A DNA stretch of 64,000 nucleotides, taken from assembly GCA_036937835.1 (NCBI GenBank), contig CM072877.1:1214001-1278000 (forward strand), in the 5' to 3' direction. This DNA is from Pampus argenteus. Its lineage: Eukaryota; Chordata; Actinopteri; Scombriformes; Stromateidae. Position numbers and translations under genes: made by a program. The notes under the pieces are model-generated. The model was not told the origin of the DNA and did not search any database. It was given only the letters and a program-made list of their open reading frames with translations. Shown in pieces: positions 49,581-62,431 of this stretch (position 1 is the first letter of the stretch; each line of letters starts with the position of its first letter).

Positions 49581-51611
49581 TTGTTGATGGCAAACATGGT
49601 TTTGATTGAAAATATTGCTCCTTGTTTAAGAAAAACTGTAGTTATCAGTTTTAGCGAGAGAGAAAGCTATTTTTACAAATGTTACAGTAAAAGCTGCAGG
49701 AAGCTCTCAGAAGTGAGTTTTTTGGTCCTAATCATTAGAAATCAGTTACTTGTTGATGGCAAACATGGTTTTGATTGAAAATATTGCTCCTTGTTTAAGA
49801 AAAACTGTAGTTGTCAGTTTTGGCCTGAGAGAAAGCTATTTTTACAAATGTTACAGTAAAAGCTGCAGGAAGCTCTCAGAAGTGAGTTTTTTTGGTCCTA
49901 ATCATCAGAAATCAGTTACTTGTTGATGGCAAACATGGTTTTGATTGAAAATATTGCTCCTTGTTTAAGAAAAACTGTAGTTGTCAGTTTTGGCCTGAGA
50001 CAAAGCTGTTTTTACAAATGTTACAGTAAAAGCTGCAGGAAGCTCTCACAAGTGAGTTTTTTGGTCCTAATCATTATAAATCAGTTACTTGTTGATGGCA
50101 AACATGGTTTTGATTGAAAATATTGCCCCTTGTTTAATAAAAACTGTAGTTGTCAGTTTTGGCCTGAGAGAAAGCTATTTTTACAAATGTTACAGTAAAA
50201 GCTGCAGGAAGCTCTCAGAAGTGAGTTTTTTGGTCCTAATCATTAGAAATCAGTTACTTGTTGATGGCAAACATGGTTTTGATTGAAAATATTGCTCCTT
50301 GTTTAAGAAAAACTGTAGTTGTCAGTTTTGGCCTGAGAGAAAGCTATTTTTACAAATGTTACAGTAAAAGCTGCAGGAAGCTCTCAGAAGTGAGTTTTTT
50401 GGTCCTAATCATTAGAAATCAGTTACTTGTTGATGGCAAACATGGTTTTGATTGAAAATATTGCTCCTTGTTTAAGAAAAACTGTAGTTGTCAGTTTTGG
50501 CCTGAGAGAAAGCTATTTTTACAATTGTTACAGTAAAAGCTGCAGGAAGCTCTCAGAAGTTTTTTTTTGGGTTCCTAATCATTAGAAATCAGTTACTTGT
50601 TGATGGCAAACATGGTTTTGATTGAAAATATGGCTCCTTGTTTAAGAAAAACTGTAGTTGTCAGTTTTGGCCTGAGAGAAAGCTATTTTTACAAATGTTA
50701 CAGTAAAAGCTGCAGGAAGATCTCAGAAGTTATTTTTGGGCTCCTAATCATTAGAAATCAGTTACTTGTTGATGGCAAACATGGTTTTGATTGAAAATAT
50801 TGCTCCTTGTTTAAGAAAAACTGTAGTTGTCAGTTTTGGCCTGAGACAAAGCTATTTTTACCAATGTTACAGTAAAAGCTGCAGGAAGCTCTCAGAAGTG
50901 AGTTTTTTGGTCCTAATCATTAGAAATCAGTTACTTGTTGATGGCAAACATGGTTTTGATTGAAAATATTGCTCCTTGTTTAAGAAAAAGTGTAGTTGTC
51001 AGTTTTGGCCTGAGACAAAGTTATTTTTACAAATGTTACAGTAAAAGCTGCAGGAAGCTCTCACAAGTGAGTTTTTTTGGTCCTAATCATTAGAAATCAG
51101 TTACTTGTTGATGGCAAACATGGTTTTGATTGAAAATATTGCTCCTTGTTTAAGAAAAACTGTAGTTGTCAGTTTTGGCCTGAAAGAAAGCTATTTTTAC
51201 AAATGTTACAGTAAAAGCTGCAGGAAGCTCTCAGAAGTTATTTTTGGGCTCCTAATCATTAGAAATCAGTTACTTGTTGATGGCAAACATGGTTTTGATT
51301 GAAAATATTGCTCCTTGTTTAAGAAAACCTGTAGTTGTCAGTTTTGGCCTGAGACAAAGCTTTTTTTACAAATGTTACAGTAAAAGCTGCAGGAAGCTCT
51401 CAGAAGTGAGTTTTTTGGTCCTAATCATTAGAAATCAGTTACTTGTTGATGGCAAACATGGTTTTGATTGAAAATATTGCTCCTTGTTTAAGAAAAACTG
51501 TAGTTGTCAGTTTTGGCCTGAGAGAAAGCTATTTTTACAAATGTTACAGTAAAAGCTGCAGGAAGCTCTCACAAGTTTTTTTTGGGCTCCTAATCATTAG
51601 AAATCAGTTAC
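49581..51611 (+). repeat. 3.4-3.7 kb duplication, copy 2
   Basis: Second copy of the segment at 45850. It carries the same ATCATCAG, AGCTGTTTTTAC, TTTAATAAAAAC, ACAATTGTTACAG, GGAAGATCTC, CCAATG, GGCCTGAAAG and AAAACCTGTAG series without the two extra monomers. CTCTCACAAG has spread to more monomers here (near 50045, 51060 and 51568) than in copy 1. Confidence 0.86.
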
Positions 51612-52457
51612 TTGTTGATGGCAAACATGGTTTTGATTGAAAATATTGCTCCTTGTTTAAGAAAAACTGTAGTTGTCAGTTTTGGCCTGAGAGAAAGCTA
51701 TTTTTACAAATGTTACAGTAAAAGCTGCAGGAAGCTCTCAGAAGTGAGTTTTTTGGTCCTAATCATTAGAAATCAGTTACTTGTTGATGGCAAACATGGT
51801 TTTGATTGAAAATATTGCTCCTTGTTTAAGAAAAACTGTAGTTGTCAGTTTTGGCCTGAGAGAAAGCTATTTTTACAAATGTTACAGTAAAAGCTGCAGG
51901 AAGCTCTCAGAAGTTTTTTTTGGGCTCCTAATCATTAGAAATCAGTTACTTGTTGATGGCAAACATGGTTTTGATTGAAAATATTGCTCCTTGTTTAAGA
52001 AAAACTGTAGTTGTCAGTTTTGGCCAGAGAGAAAGCTATTTTTACAAATGTTACAGTCAAAGCTGCAGGAAGCTCTCAGAAGTTATTTTTGGGCTCCTAA
52101 TCATTAGAAATCAGTTACTTGTTGATGGCAAACATGGTTTTGATTGAAAATATTGCTCCTTGTTTAAGAAAAACTGTAGTTGTCAGTTTTGGCCTGAGAC
52201 AAAGCTATTTTTTACCAATGTTACAGTAAAAGCTGCAGGAAGCTCTCAGAAGTGAGTTTTTTGGTCCTAATCATTAGAAATCAGTTACTTGTTGATGGCA
52301 AACATGGTTTTGATTAAAAATATTGCTCCTTGTTTAAGAAAAACTGTAGTTGTCAGTTTTGGCCTGAGAGAAAGCTATTTTTACAAATGTTACAGTATAA
52401 GCTGCAGGAAGCTCTCAGAAGTGAGTTCTTTGGTCCTAATCATTAGAAATCAGTTAC

Positions 52458-53470
52458 TTGTTGATGGCAAACATGGTTTTGATTGAAAATATTGCTCCTG
52501 GTTTAAGAAAAACTGTAGTTGTCAGTTTTGGCCAGAGAGAAAGCTATTTTTACAAATGTTACAGTAAAAGCTGCAGGAAGCTCTCAGAAGTGAGTTTTTT
52601 GGTCCTAATCATTAGAAATCAGTTACTTGTTGATGGCAAACATGGTTTTGATTTAAAATATTGCTCCTTGTTTAAGAAAAACTGTAGTTGTCAGTTTTGG
52701 CCTGAGAGAAAGCTATTTTTACAAATGTTACAGTAAAAGCTGCAGGAAGCTCTCAGAAGTGAGTTTTTTGGTCCTAATCATTAGAAATCAGTTACTTGTT
52801 AATGGCAAATGTGGTTTTGAATGAAAATATTGGTCCTTGTTTAAGAAAAACTGTAATTGTCAGTTTTGGCCTGAGAGAAAGCTATTTGTACAAATGTTAC
52901 AGTAAAAGCTGCAGGAAGCTCTCAGAAGTGAGTTTTTTGGTCCTAATCATTAGAAATCAGTTACTTGTTGATGGCAAACATGGTTTTGATTGAAAATATT
53001 GCTCCTTGCTAAGAAAAACTGTAGTTGTCAGTTTTGGCCTGAGAGAAAGCTATTTTTACAAATGTTACAGTAAAAGCTGCAGGAAGCTCTCAGAAGTGAG
53101 TTTTTTGGTCCTAATCATTAGAAATCAGTTACTTGTTGATGGCAAACATGGTTTTGATTGAAAATATTGCTCCTTTGTTTAAGAAAAACTGTAGTTGTCA
53201 GTTTTGGCCTGAGAGAAAGCTATTTTTACAAATGTTACAGTAAAAGCTGCAGGAAGCTCTCAGAAGTGAGTTTTTTGGTCCTAATGATTAGAAATCAGTT
53301 ACTTGTTGATGGCAAACATGGTTTTGATTGAAAATATTGCTCCTTGCTAAGAAAAACTGTAGTTGTCAGTTTTGGCCTGAGAGAAAGCTATTTTTACAAA
53401 TGTTACAGTAAAAGCTGCAGGAAGCTCTCAGAAGTGAGTTCTTTGGTCCTAATCATTAGAAATCAGTTAC
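52458..53470 (+). repeat. Six-monomer higher-order unit (1,013 bp)
   Basis: Order: CTCCTGG with GGCCAGAGAG; GATTTAAAAT; GGCAAATGTGG with GTACAAATG; TTGCTAAG (168 bp); CTCCTTTGTTTAAG (one extra T); TTGCTAAG preceded by CTAATGATTAG. The next unit (53471) is the same with two monomers added. Confidence 0.86.
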
Positions 53471-54821
53471 TTGTTGATGGCAAACATGGTTTTGATTGAA
53501 AATATTGCTCCTGGTTTAAGAAAAACTGTAGTTGTCAGTTTTGGCCAGAGAGAAAGCTATTTTTACAAATGTTACAGTAAAAGCTGCAGGAAGCTCTCAG
53601 AAGTGAGTTTTTTGGTCCTAATCATTAGAAATCAGTTACTTGTTGATGGCAAACATGGTTTTGATTTAAAATATTGCTCCTTGTTTAAGAAAAACTGTAG
53701 TTGTCAGTTTTGGCCTGAGAGAAAGCTATTTTTACAAATGTTACAGTAAAAGCTGCAGGAAGCTCTCAGAAGTGAGTTTTTTGGTCCTAATCATTAGAAA
53801 TCAGTTACTTGTTGATGGCAAACATGGTTTTGATTGAAAATATTGCTCCCTGTTTAAGAAAAACTGTAGTTGTCAGTTTTGGCCTGAGAGAAAGCTATTT
53901 TTACAAATGTTACAGTAAAAGCTGCAGGAAGCTCTCAGAAGTGAGTTTTTTGGTCCTAATCATTAGAAATCAGTTACTTGTTGATGGCAAACATGGTTTT
54001 GATTTAAAATATTGCTCCTTGTTTAAGAAAAACTGTAGTTGTCAGTTTTGGCCTGAGAGAAAGCTATTTTTACAAATGTTACAGTAAAAGCTGCAGGAAG
54101 CTCTCAGAAGTGAGTTTTTTGGTCCTAATCATTAGAAATCAGTTACTTGTTGATGGCAAATGTGGTTTTGAATGAAAATATTGGTCCTTGTTTAAGAAAA
54201 ACTGTAATTGTCAGTTTTGGCCTGAGAGAAAGCTATTTGTACAAATGTTACAGTAAAAGCTGCAGGAAGCTCTCAGAAGTGAGTTTTTTGGTCCTAATCA
54301 TTAGAAATCAGTTACTTGTTGATGGCAAACATGGTTTTGATTGAAAATATTGCTCCTTGCTAAGAAAAACTGTAGTTGTCAGTTTTGGCCTGAGAGAAAG
54401 CTATTTTTACAAATGTTACAGTAAAAGCTGCAGGAAGCTCTCAGAAGTGAGTTTTTTGGTCCTAATCATTAGAAATCAGTTACTTGTTGATGGCAAACAT
54501 GGTTTTGATTGAAAATATTGCTCCTTTGTTTAAGAAAAACTGTAGTTGTCAGTTTTGGCCTGAGAGAAAGCTATTTTTACAAATGTTACAGTAAAAGCTG
54601 CAGGAAGCTCTCAGAAGTGAGTTTTTTGGTCCTAATGATTAGAAATCAGTTACTTGTTGATGGCAAACATGGTTTTGATTGAAAATATTGCTCCTTGCTA
54701 AGAAAAACTGTAGTTGTCAGTTTTGGCCTGAGAGAAAGCTATTTTTACAAATGTTACAGTAAAAGCTGCAGGAAGCTCTCAGAAGTGAGTTCTTTGGTCC
54801 TAATCATTAGAAATCAGTTAC
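53471..54821 (+). repeat. Eight-monomer higher-order unit (1,351 bp)
   Basis: The six-monomer unit at 52458 plus two inserted monomers after the GATTTAAAAT one: CTCCCTGTTT at 53809 and a second GATTTAAAAT at 53978. The start of a further copy follows at 54822. Related but rearranged units start at 56513, 57527, 58711 and 59387. Confidence 0.86.
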
Positions 54822-56343
54822 TTGTTGATGGCAAACATGGTTTTGATTGAAAATATTGCTCCTGGTTTAAGAAAAACTGTAGTTGTCAGTTTTGGCCAGA
54901 GAGAAAGCTATTTTTACAAATGTTACAGTAAAAGCTGCAGGAAGCTCTCAGAAGTGAGTTTTTTGGTCCTAATCATTAGAAATCAGTTACTTGTTGATGG
55001 CAAACATGGTTTTGATTTAAAATATTGCTCCTTGTTTAAGAAAAACTGTAGTTGTCAGTTTTGGCCTGAGAGAAAGCTATTTTTACAAATGTTACAGTAA
55101 AAGCTGCAGGAAGCTCTCAGAAGTGAGTTTTTTGGTCCTAATCATTAGAAATCAGTTACTTGTTGATGGCAAACATGGTTTTGATTGAAAATATTGCTCC
55201 CTGTTTAAGAAAAACTGTAGTTGTCAGTTTTGGCCTGAGAGAAAGCTATTTTTACAAATGTTACAGTAAAAGCTGCAGGAAGCTCTCAGAAGTGAGTTTT
55301 TTGGTCCTAATCATTAGAAATCAGTTACTTGTTGATGGCAAACATGGTTTTGATTGAAAATATTGCTCCTTGCTAAGAAAAACTGTAGTTGTCAGTTTTG
55401 GCCTGAGAGAAAGCTATTTTTACAAATGTTACAGTAAAAGCTGCAGGAAGCTCTCAGAAGTGAGTTTTTTGGTCCTAATCATTATAAATCAGTTACTTGT
55501 TGATGGCAAACATGGTTTTGATTGAAAATATTGCTCCTTGTTTAAGAAAAACTGTAGTTGTCAGTTTTGGCCTGAGAGAAAGCTATTTTTACAAATGTTA
55601 CAGTAAAAGCTGCAGGAAGCTCTCAGAAGTGAGTTTTTTGGTCCTAATCATTAGAAATCAGTTACTTGTTGATGGCAAACATGGTTTTGATTGAAAATAT
55701 TGCTCCTTGTTTAAGAAAAACTGTAGTTGTCAGTTTTGGCCAGAGAGAAAGCTATTTTTACAAATGTTACAGTAAAAGCTGCAGGAAGCTCTCAGAAGTG
55801 AGTTTTTTGGTCCTAATCATTAGAAATCAGTTACTTGTTGATGGCAAACATGGTTTTGATTGAAAATATTGCTCCTTGTTTAAGAAAAACTGTAGTTGTC
55901 AGTTTTGGCCTGAGAGAAAGCTATTTTTACAAATGTTACAGTAAAAGCTGCAGGAAGCTCTCAGAAGTTTTTTTTTGGGCTCCTAATCATTAGAAATCAG
56001 TTACTTGTTGACGGCAAACATGGTTTTGATTGAAAATATTGCTCCTTGTTTAAGAAAAACTGTAGTTGTCAGTTTTGGCCTGAGACAAAGTTATTTTTAC
56101 AAATGTTACAGTAAAAGCTGCAGGAAGCTCTCAGAAGTTTTTTTTTGGGCTCCTAATCATTAGAAATCAGTTACTTGTTGATGGCAAACATGGTTTTGAT
56201 TGAATATATTGCTCCTTGTTTAAGAAAAACTGTAGTTGTCAGTTTTGGCCTGAGACAAAGTTATTTTTACAAATGTTACAGTAAAAGCTACAGGAAGCTC
56301 TCAGAAGTGAGTTTTTTGGTCCTAATCATTAGAAATCAGTTAC

Positions 56344-58541
56344 TTGTTGATGGCAAACATGGTTTTGATTAAAAATATTGCTCCTTGTTTAAGAAAAACT
56401 GTAGTTGTCAGTTTTGGCCTGAGAGAAAGCTATTTTTACAAATGTTACAGTAAAAGCTGCAGGAAGCTCTCAGAAGTGAGTTCTTTGGTCCTAATCATTA
56501 GAAATCAGTTACTTGTTGATGGCAAACATGGTTTTGATTGAAAATATTGCTCCTGGTTTAAGAAAAACTGTAGTTGTCAGTTTTGGCCAGAGAGAAAGCT
56601 ATTTTTACAAATGTTACAGTAAAAGCTGCAGGAAGCTCTCAGAAGTGAGTTTTTTGGTCCTAATCATTAGAAATCAGTTACTTGTTGATGGCAAACATGG
56701 TTTTGATTTAAAATATTGCTCCTTGTTTAAGAAAAACTGTAGTTGTCAGTTTTGGCCTGAGAGAAAGCTATTTTTACAAATGTTACAGTAAAAGCTGCAG
56801 GAAGCTCTCAGAAGTGAGTTTTTTGGTCCTAATCATTAGAAATCAGTTACTTGTTGATGGCAAATGTGGTTTTGAATGAAAATATTGGTCCTTGTTTAAG
56901 AAAAACTGTAATTGTCAGTTTTGGCCTGAGAGAAAGCTATTTGTACAAATGTTACAGTAAAAGCTGCAGGAAGCTCTCAGAAGTGAGTTTTTTGGTCCTA
57001 ATCATTAGAAATCAGTTACTTGTTGATGGCAAACATGGTTTTGATTGAAAATATTGCTCCTTGTTTAAGAAAAACTGTAATTGTCAGTTTTGGCCTGAGA
57101 GAAAGCAATTTTTACAAATGTTACAGTAAAAGCTGCAGGAAGCTCTCAGAAGTGAGTTTTTTGGTCCTAATCATTAGAAATCAGTTACTTGTTGATGGCA
57201 AACATGGTTTTGATTGAAAATATTGCTCCTTTGTTTAAGAAAAACTGTAGTTGTCAGTTTTGGCCTGAGAGAAAGCTATTTTTACAAATGTTACAGTAAA
57301 AGCTGCAGGAAGCTCTCAGAAGTGAGTTTTTTGGTCCTAATGATTAGAAATCAGTTACTTGTTGATGGCAAACATGGTTTTGATTGAAAATATTGCTCCT
57401 TGCTAAGAAAAACTGTAGTTGTCAGTTTTGGCCTGAGAGAAAGCTATTTTTACAAATGTTACAGTAAAAGCTGCAGGAAGCTCTCAGAAGTGAGTTCTTT
57501 GGTCCTAATCATTAGAAATCAGTTACTTGTTGATGGCAAACATGGTTTTGATTGAAAATATTGCTCCTGGTTTAAGAAAAACTGTAGTTGTCAGTTTTGG
57601 CCAGAGAGAAAGCTATTTTTACAAATGTTACAGTAAAAGCTGCAGGAAGCTCTCAGAATTGAGTTTTTTGGTCCTAATCATTAGAAATCAGTTACTTGTT
57701 GATGGCAAACATGGTTTTGATTGAAAATATTGCTCCCTGTTTAAGAAAAACTGTAGTTGTCAGTTTTGGCCTGAGAGAAAGCTATTTTTACAAATGTTAC
57801 AGTAAAAGCTGCAGGAAGCTCTCAGAAGTGAGTTTTTTGGTCCTAATCATTATAAATCAGTTACTTGTTGATGGCAAACATGGTTTTGATTGAAAATATT
57901 GCTCCTTGTTTAAGAAAAACTGTAGTTGTCAGTTTTGGCCTGAGAGAAAGCTATTTTTACAAATGTTACAGTAAAAGCTGCAGGAAGCTCTCAGAAGTGA
58001 GTTTTTTGGTCCTAATCATTAGAAATCAGTTACTTGTTGATGGCAAACATGGTTTTGATTGAAAATATTGCTCCTTGTTTAAGAAAAACTGTAGTTGTCA
58101 GTTTTGGCCAGAGAGAAAGCTATTTTTACAAATGTTACAGTAAAAGCTGCAGGAAGCTCTCAGAAGTGAGTTTTTTGGTCCTAATCATTAGAAATCAGTT
58201 ACTTGTTGATGGCAAACATGGTTTTGATTGAAAATATTGCTCCTTGTTTAAGAAAAACTGTAGTTGTCAGTTTTGGCCTGAGAGAAAGCTATTTTTACAA
58301 ATGTTACAGTAAAAGCTGCAGGAAGCTCTCAGAAGTTTTTTTTTGGGCTCCTAATCATTAGAAATCAGTTACTTGTTGATGGCAAACATGGTTTTGATTG
58401 AAAATATTGCTCCTTGTTTAAGAAAAACTGTAGTTGTCAGTTTTGGCCTGAGACAAAGTTATTTTTACAAATGTTACAGTAAAAGCTACAGGAAGCTCTC
58501 AGAAGTGAGTTTTTTGGTCCTAATCATTAGAAATCAGTTAC
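56344..58541 (+). repeat. 13-monomer higher-order unit (2,198 bp)
   Basis: Runs from one GATTAAAAAT monomer to the next (56344 to 58542). Each is preceded by a monomer with AGCTACAGG (PstI core lost) and followed by a CTCCTGG/GGCCAGAGAG monomer. Inside are GGCAAATGTGG, AAAGCAATTTTTAC, CTCCTTTG, TTGCTAAG and CTCCCTG monomers. Confidence 0.83.
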
Positions 58542-60231
58542 TTGTTGATGGCAAACATGGTTTTGATTAAAAATATTGCTCCTTGTTTAAGAAAAACTGT
58601 AGTTGTCAGTTTTGGCCTGAGAGAAAGCTATTTTTACAAATGTTACAGTAAAAGCTGCAGGAAGCTCTCAGAAGTGAGTTCTTTGGTCCTAATCATTAGA
58701 AATCAGTTACTTGTTGATGGCAAACATGGTTTTGATTGAAAATATTGCTCCTGGTTTAAGAAAAACTGTAGTTGTCAGTTTTGGCCAGAGAGAAAGCAAT
58801 TTTTACAAATGTTACAGTAAAAGCTGCAGGAAGCTCTCAGAAGTGAGTTTTTTGGTCCTAATCATTAGAAATCAGTTACTTGTTGATGGCAAACATGGTT
58901 TTGATTGAAAATATTGCTCCTTGTTTAAGAAAAACTGTAGTTGTCAGTTTTGGCCTGAGAGAAAGCTATTTTTACAAATGTTACAGTAAAAGCTGCAGGA
59001 AGCTCTCAGAAGTGAGTTTTTTGGTCCTAATCATTAGAAATCAGTTACTTGTTGATGGCAAACATGGTTTTGATTGAAAATATTGCTCCTTTGTTTAAGA
59101 AAAACTGTAGTTGTCAGTTTTGGCCTGAGAGAAAGCTATTTTTACAAATGTTACAGTAAAAGCTGCAGGAAGCTCTCAGAAGTGAGTTTTTTGGTCCTAA
59201 TGATTAGAAATCAGTTACTTGTTCATGGCAAACATGGTTTTGATTGAAAATATTGCTCCTTGCTAAGAAAAACTGTAGTTGTCAGTTTTGGCCTGAGAGA
59301 AAGCTATTTTTACAAATGTTACAGTAAAAGCTGCAGGAAGCTCTCAGAAGTGAGTTCTTTGGTCCTAATCATTAGAAATCAGTTACTTGTTGATGGCAAA
59401 CATGGTTTTGATTGAAAATATTGCTCCTGGTTTAAGAAAAACTGTAGTTGTCAGTTTTGGCCAGAGAGAAAGCTATTTTTACAAATGTTACAGTAAAAGC
59501 TGCAGGAAGCTCTCAGAAGTGAGTTTTTTGGTCCTAATCATTAGAAATCAGTTACTTGTTGATGGCAAACATGGTTTTGATTTAAAATATTGCTCCTTGT
59601 TTAAGAAAAACTGTAGTTGTCAGTTTTGGCCTGAGAGAAAGCTATTTTTACAAATGTTACAGTAAAAGCTGCAGGAAGCTCTCAGAAGTGAGTTTTTTGG
59701 TCCTAATCATTAGAAATCAGTTACTTGTTGATGGCAAACATGGTTTTGATTGAAAATATTGCTCCCTGTTTAAGAAAAACTGTAGTTGTCAGTTTTGGCC
59801 TGAGAGAAAGCTATTTTTACAAATGTTACAGTAAAAGCTGCAGGAAGCTCTCAGAAGTGAGTTTTTTGGTCCTAATCATTAGAAATCAGTTACTTGTTGA
59901 TGGCAAACATGGTTTTGATTGAAAATATTGCTCCTTGCTAAGAAAAACTGTAGTTGTCAGTTTTGGCCTGAGAGAAAGCTATTTTTACAAATGTTACAGT
60001 AAAAGCTGCAGGAAGCTCTCAGAAGTTTTTTTTTGGGCTCCTAATCATTAGAAATCAGTTACTTGTTGATGGCAAACATGGTTTTGATTGAAAATATTGC
60101 TCCTTGTTTAAGAAAAACTGTAGTTGTCAGTTTTGGCCTGAGACAAAGTTATTTTTACAAATGTTACAGTAAAAGCTACAGGAAGCTCTCAGAAGTGAGT
60201 TTTTTGGTCCTAATCATTAGAAATCAGTTAC
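58542..60231 (+). repeat. 10-monomer higher-order unit (1,690 bp)
   Basis: Again runs between GATTAAAAAT monomers (58542 to 60232) and ends in an AGCTACAGG monomer. It lacks the GGCAAATGTGG monomer of the preceding unit, and AAAGCAATTTTTAC has moved into the CTCCTGG monomer (58711), a state shared with the next copy (60401). Confidence 0.83.
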
Positions 60232-60736
60232 TTGTTGATGGCAAACATGGTTTTGATTAAAAATATTGCTCCTTGTTTAAGAAAAACTGTAGTTGTCAGT
60301 TTTGGCCTGAGAGAAAGCTATTTTTACAAATGTTACAGTAAAAGCTGCAGGAAGCTCTCAGAAGTGAGTTCTTTGGTCCTAATCATTAGAAATCAGTTAC
60401 TTGTTGATGGCAAACATGGTTTTGATTGAAAATATTGCTCCTGGTTTAAGAAAAACTGTAGTTGTCAGTTTTGGCCAGAGAGAAAGCAATTTTTACAAAT
60501 GTTACAGTAAAAGCTGCAGGAAGCTCTCAGAAGTGAGTTTTTTGGTCCTAATCATTAGAAATCAGTTACTTGTTGATGGCAAACATGGTTTTGATTGAAA
60601 ATATTGCTCCTTGTTTAAGAAAAACTGTAGTTGTCAGTTTTGGCCTAAGAGAAAGCTATTTTTACAAATGTTACAGTGGAACCTGCAGGAAGCTCCCAGA
60701 AGTGAGTTTTTTGGTCCTAATCATTAGAAATCAGTC

Positions 60737-60746
60737 ACTTGACTTG
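60737..60746 (+). repeat. ACTTG tandem duplication
   Basis: ACTTG occurs twice in a row where other monomers have it once, lengthening this unit by 5 bp. The same event is present at 63105-63114, so it pre-dates the 2,368-bp duplication. Confidence 0.9.
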
Positions 60747-61420
60747 TTGATGGCAAACATGGTTTTGATTGAAAATATTGATCCTTGTTTAAGAAAAACT
60801 GTAGTTGTCAGTTTTGGCCTGACAGAAAGCTATTTTTACAAATGTTACAGTAAAAGCTGCAGGAAGCTCTCAGAAGTGAGTTTTTTGGTCCTAATCATTA
60901 GAAATCAGTTACTTGTTGATAGCAAACATGGTTTTGATTGAAAATATTGCTCCTTGTTTAAGAAAAACTGTAGTTGTCAGTTTTGGCCTGAGACAAAGCT
61001 ATTTTTACAAATGTTACAGTAAAAGCTGCAGGAAGCTCTCAGAAGTGAGTTTTTTTGGTCCTAATCATTAGAAATCAGTTACTTGTTGATGGCAAACATG
61101 GTTTTGATTGAAAATGTTGCTCCTTGTTTAAGAAAAACTGTAGTTGTCAGTTTTGGCCTGAGACAAAGCTATTTTTACAAATGTTACAGTAAAAGCTGCA
61201 GGAAGCTCTCAGAAGTGAGTTTTTTGGTCCTAATCATTAGAAATCAGTTACTTGTTGATGGCAAACATGGTTTTGATTGAAAATATTGCTCCTTGTTTAA
61301 GAAAAACTGTAGTTGTCAGTTTGGGCCTGAGAGAAAGCTATTTTTACAAATGTTACAGTAAAAGCTGCAGGAAGCTCTCAGAAGTGAGTTTTTTGGTCCT
61401 AATCATTAGAAATCAGTTAC

Positions 61421-62431
61421 TTGTTGATGGCAAACATGGTTTTGTTGAAAATATTGATCCTTGTTTAAGAAAAACTGTAGTTGTCAGTTTTGGCCTGAGA
61501 GAAAGCTATTTTTTACAAATGTTACAGTAAAAGCTGCAGGAAGCTCTCAGAACTTATTTTTAAGCTCCTAATCATTAGAAATCAGTTACTTGTTGATGGC
61601 AAACATGGTTTTGATTGAAAATATTGCTCCTTGTTTAAGAAAAACTGTAGTTGTCAGTTTTGGCCTGAGAGAAACCTTTTTTACAAATGTTACAGTAAAA
61701 GCTGCAGGAAGCTCTCAGAAGTGAGTTTTTTGGTCCTAATCATTAGAAATCAGTTACTTGTTGATGGCAAACATGGTTTTGATTGAAAATATTGCTCCTT
61801 GTTTAAGAAAAACTGTAGTTGTCAGTTTTGGCCTGAGAGAAAGCTATTTTTACAAATGTTACAGTAAAAGCTGCAGGAAGCTCTCAGAACTTATTTTTAA
61901 GCTCCTAATCATTAGAAATCAGTTACTTGTTGATGGCAAACATGGTTTTGATTGAAAATATTGCTCCTTGTTTAAGAAAAACTGTAGTTGTCAGTTTTGG
62001 CCTGAGAGAAACCTTTTTTACAAATGTTACAGTAAAAGCTGCAGGAAGCTCTCAGAAGTGAGTTTTTTGGTCCTAATCATTAGAAATCAGTTACTTGTTG
62101 ATGGCAAACATGGTTTTGATTGAAAATATTGCTCCTTGTTTAAGAAAAACTGTAGTTGTCAGTTTTGGCCTGAGAGAAAGCTATTTTTACAAATGTTACA
62201 GTAAAAGCTGCAGGAAGCTCTCAGAACTTATTTTTAAGCTCCTAATCATTAGAAATCAGTTACTTGTTGATGGCAAACATGGTTTTGATTGAAAATATTG
62301 CTCCTTGTTTAAGAAAAACTGTAGTTGTCAGTTTTGGCCTGAGAGAAACCTTTTTTACAAATGTTACAGTAAAAGCTGCAGGAAGCTCTCAGAAGTGAGT
62401 TTTTTGGTCCTAATCATTAGAAATCAGTTAC
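61421..62431 (+). repeat. Three tandem 337-bp dimers
   Basis: Each dimer is a 169-bp monomer ending in AACTTATTTTTAAGCTCC followed by a 168-bp monomer with GAGAAACCTTTTTTAC. The AACTTATTTTTAAGCTCC marker lies at 61551, 61888 and 62225, exactly 337 bp apart. The second and third dimers look identical. The first has two differences in its leading monomer (GGTTTTGTTG with TTGATCC, and one extra T). This is the only clear dimeric A organisation in the window. Confidence 0.9.

Noticed and set aside
61421..62431. Transposable element or target-site duplications in the unusual 61.4-62.4 kb block
   Set aside because: All bases align to the A monomer. The novelty is a few substitutions and small indels repeated at 337 bp, with no inserted sequence.
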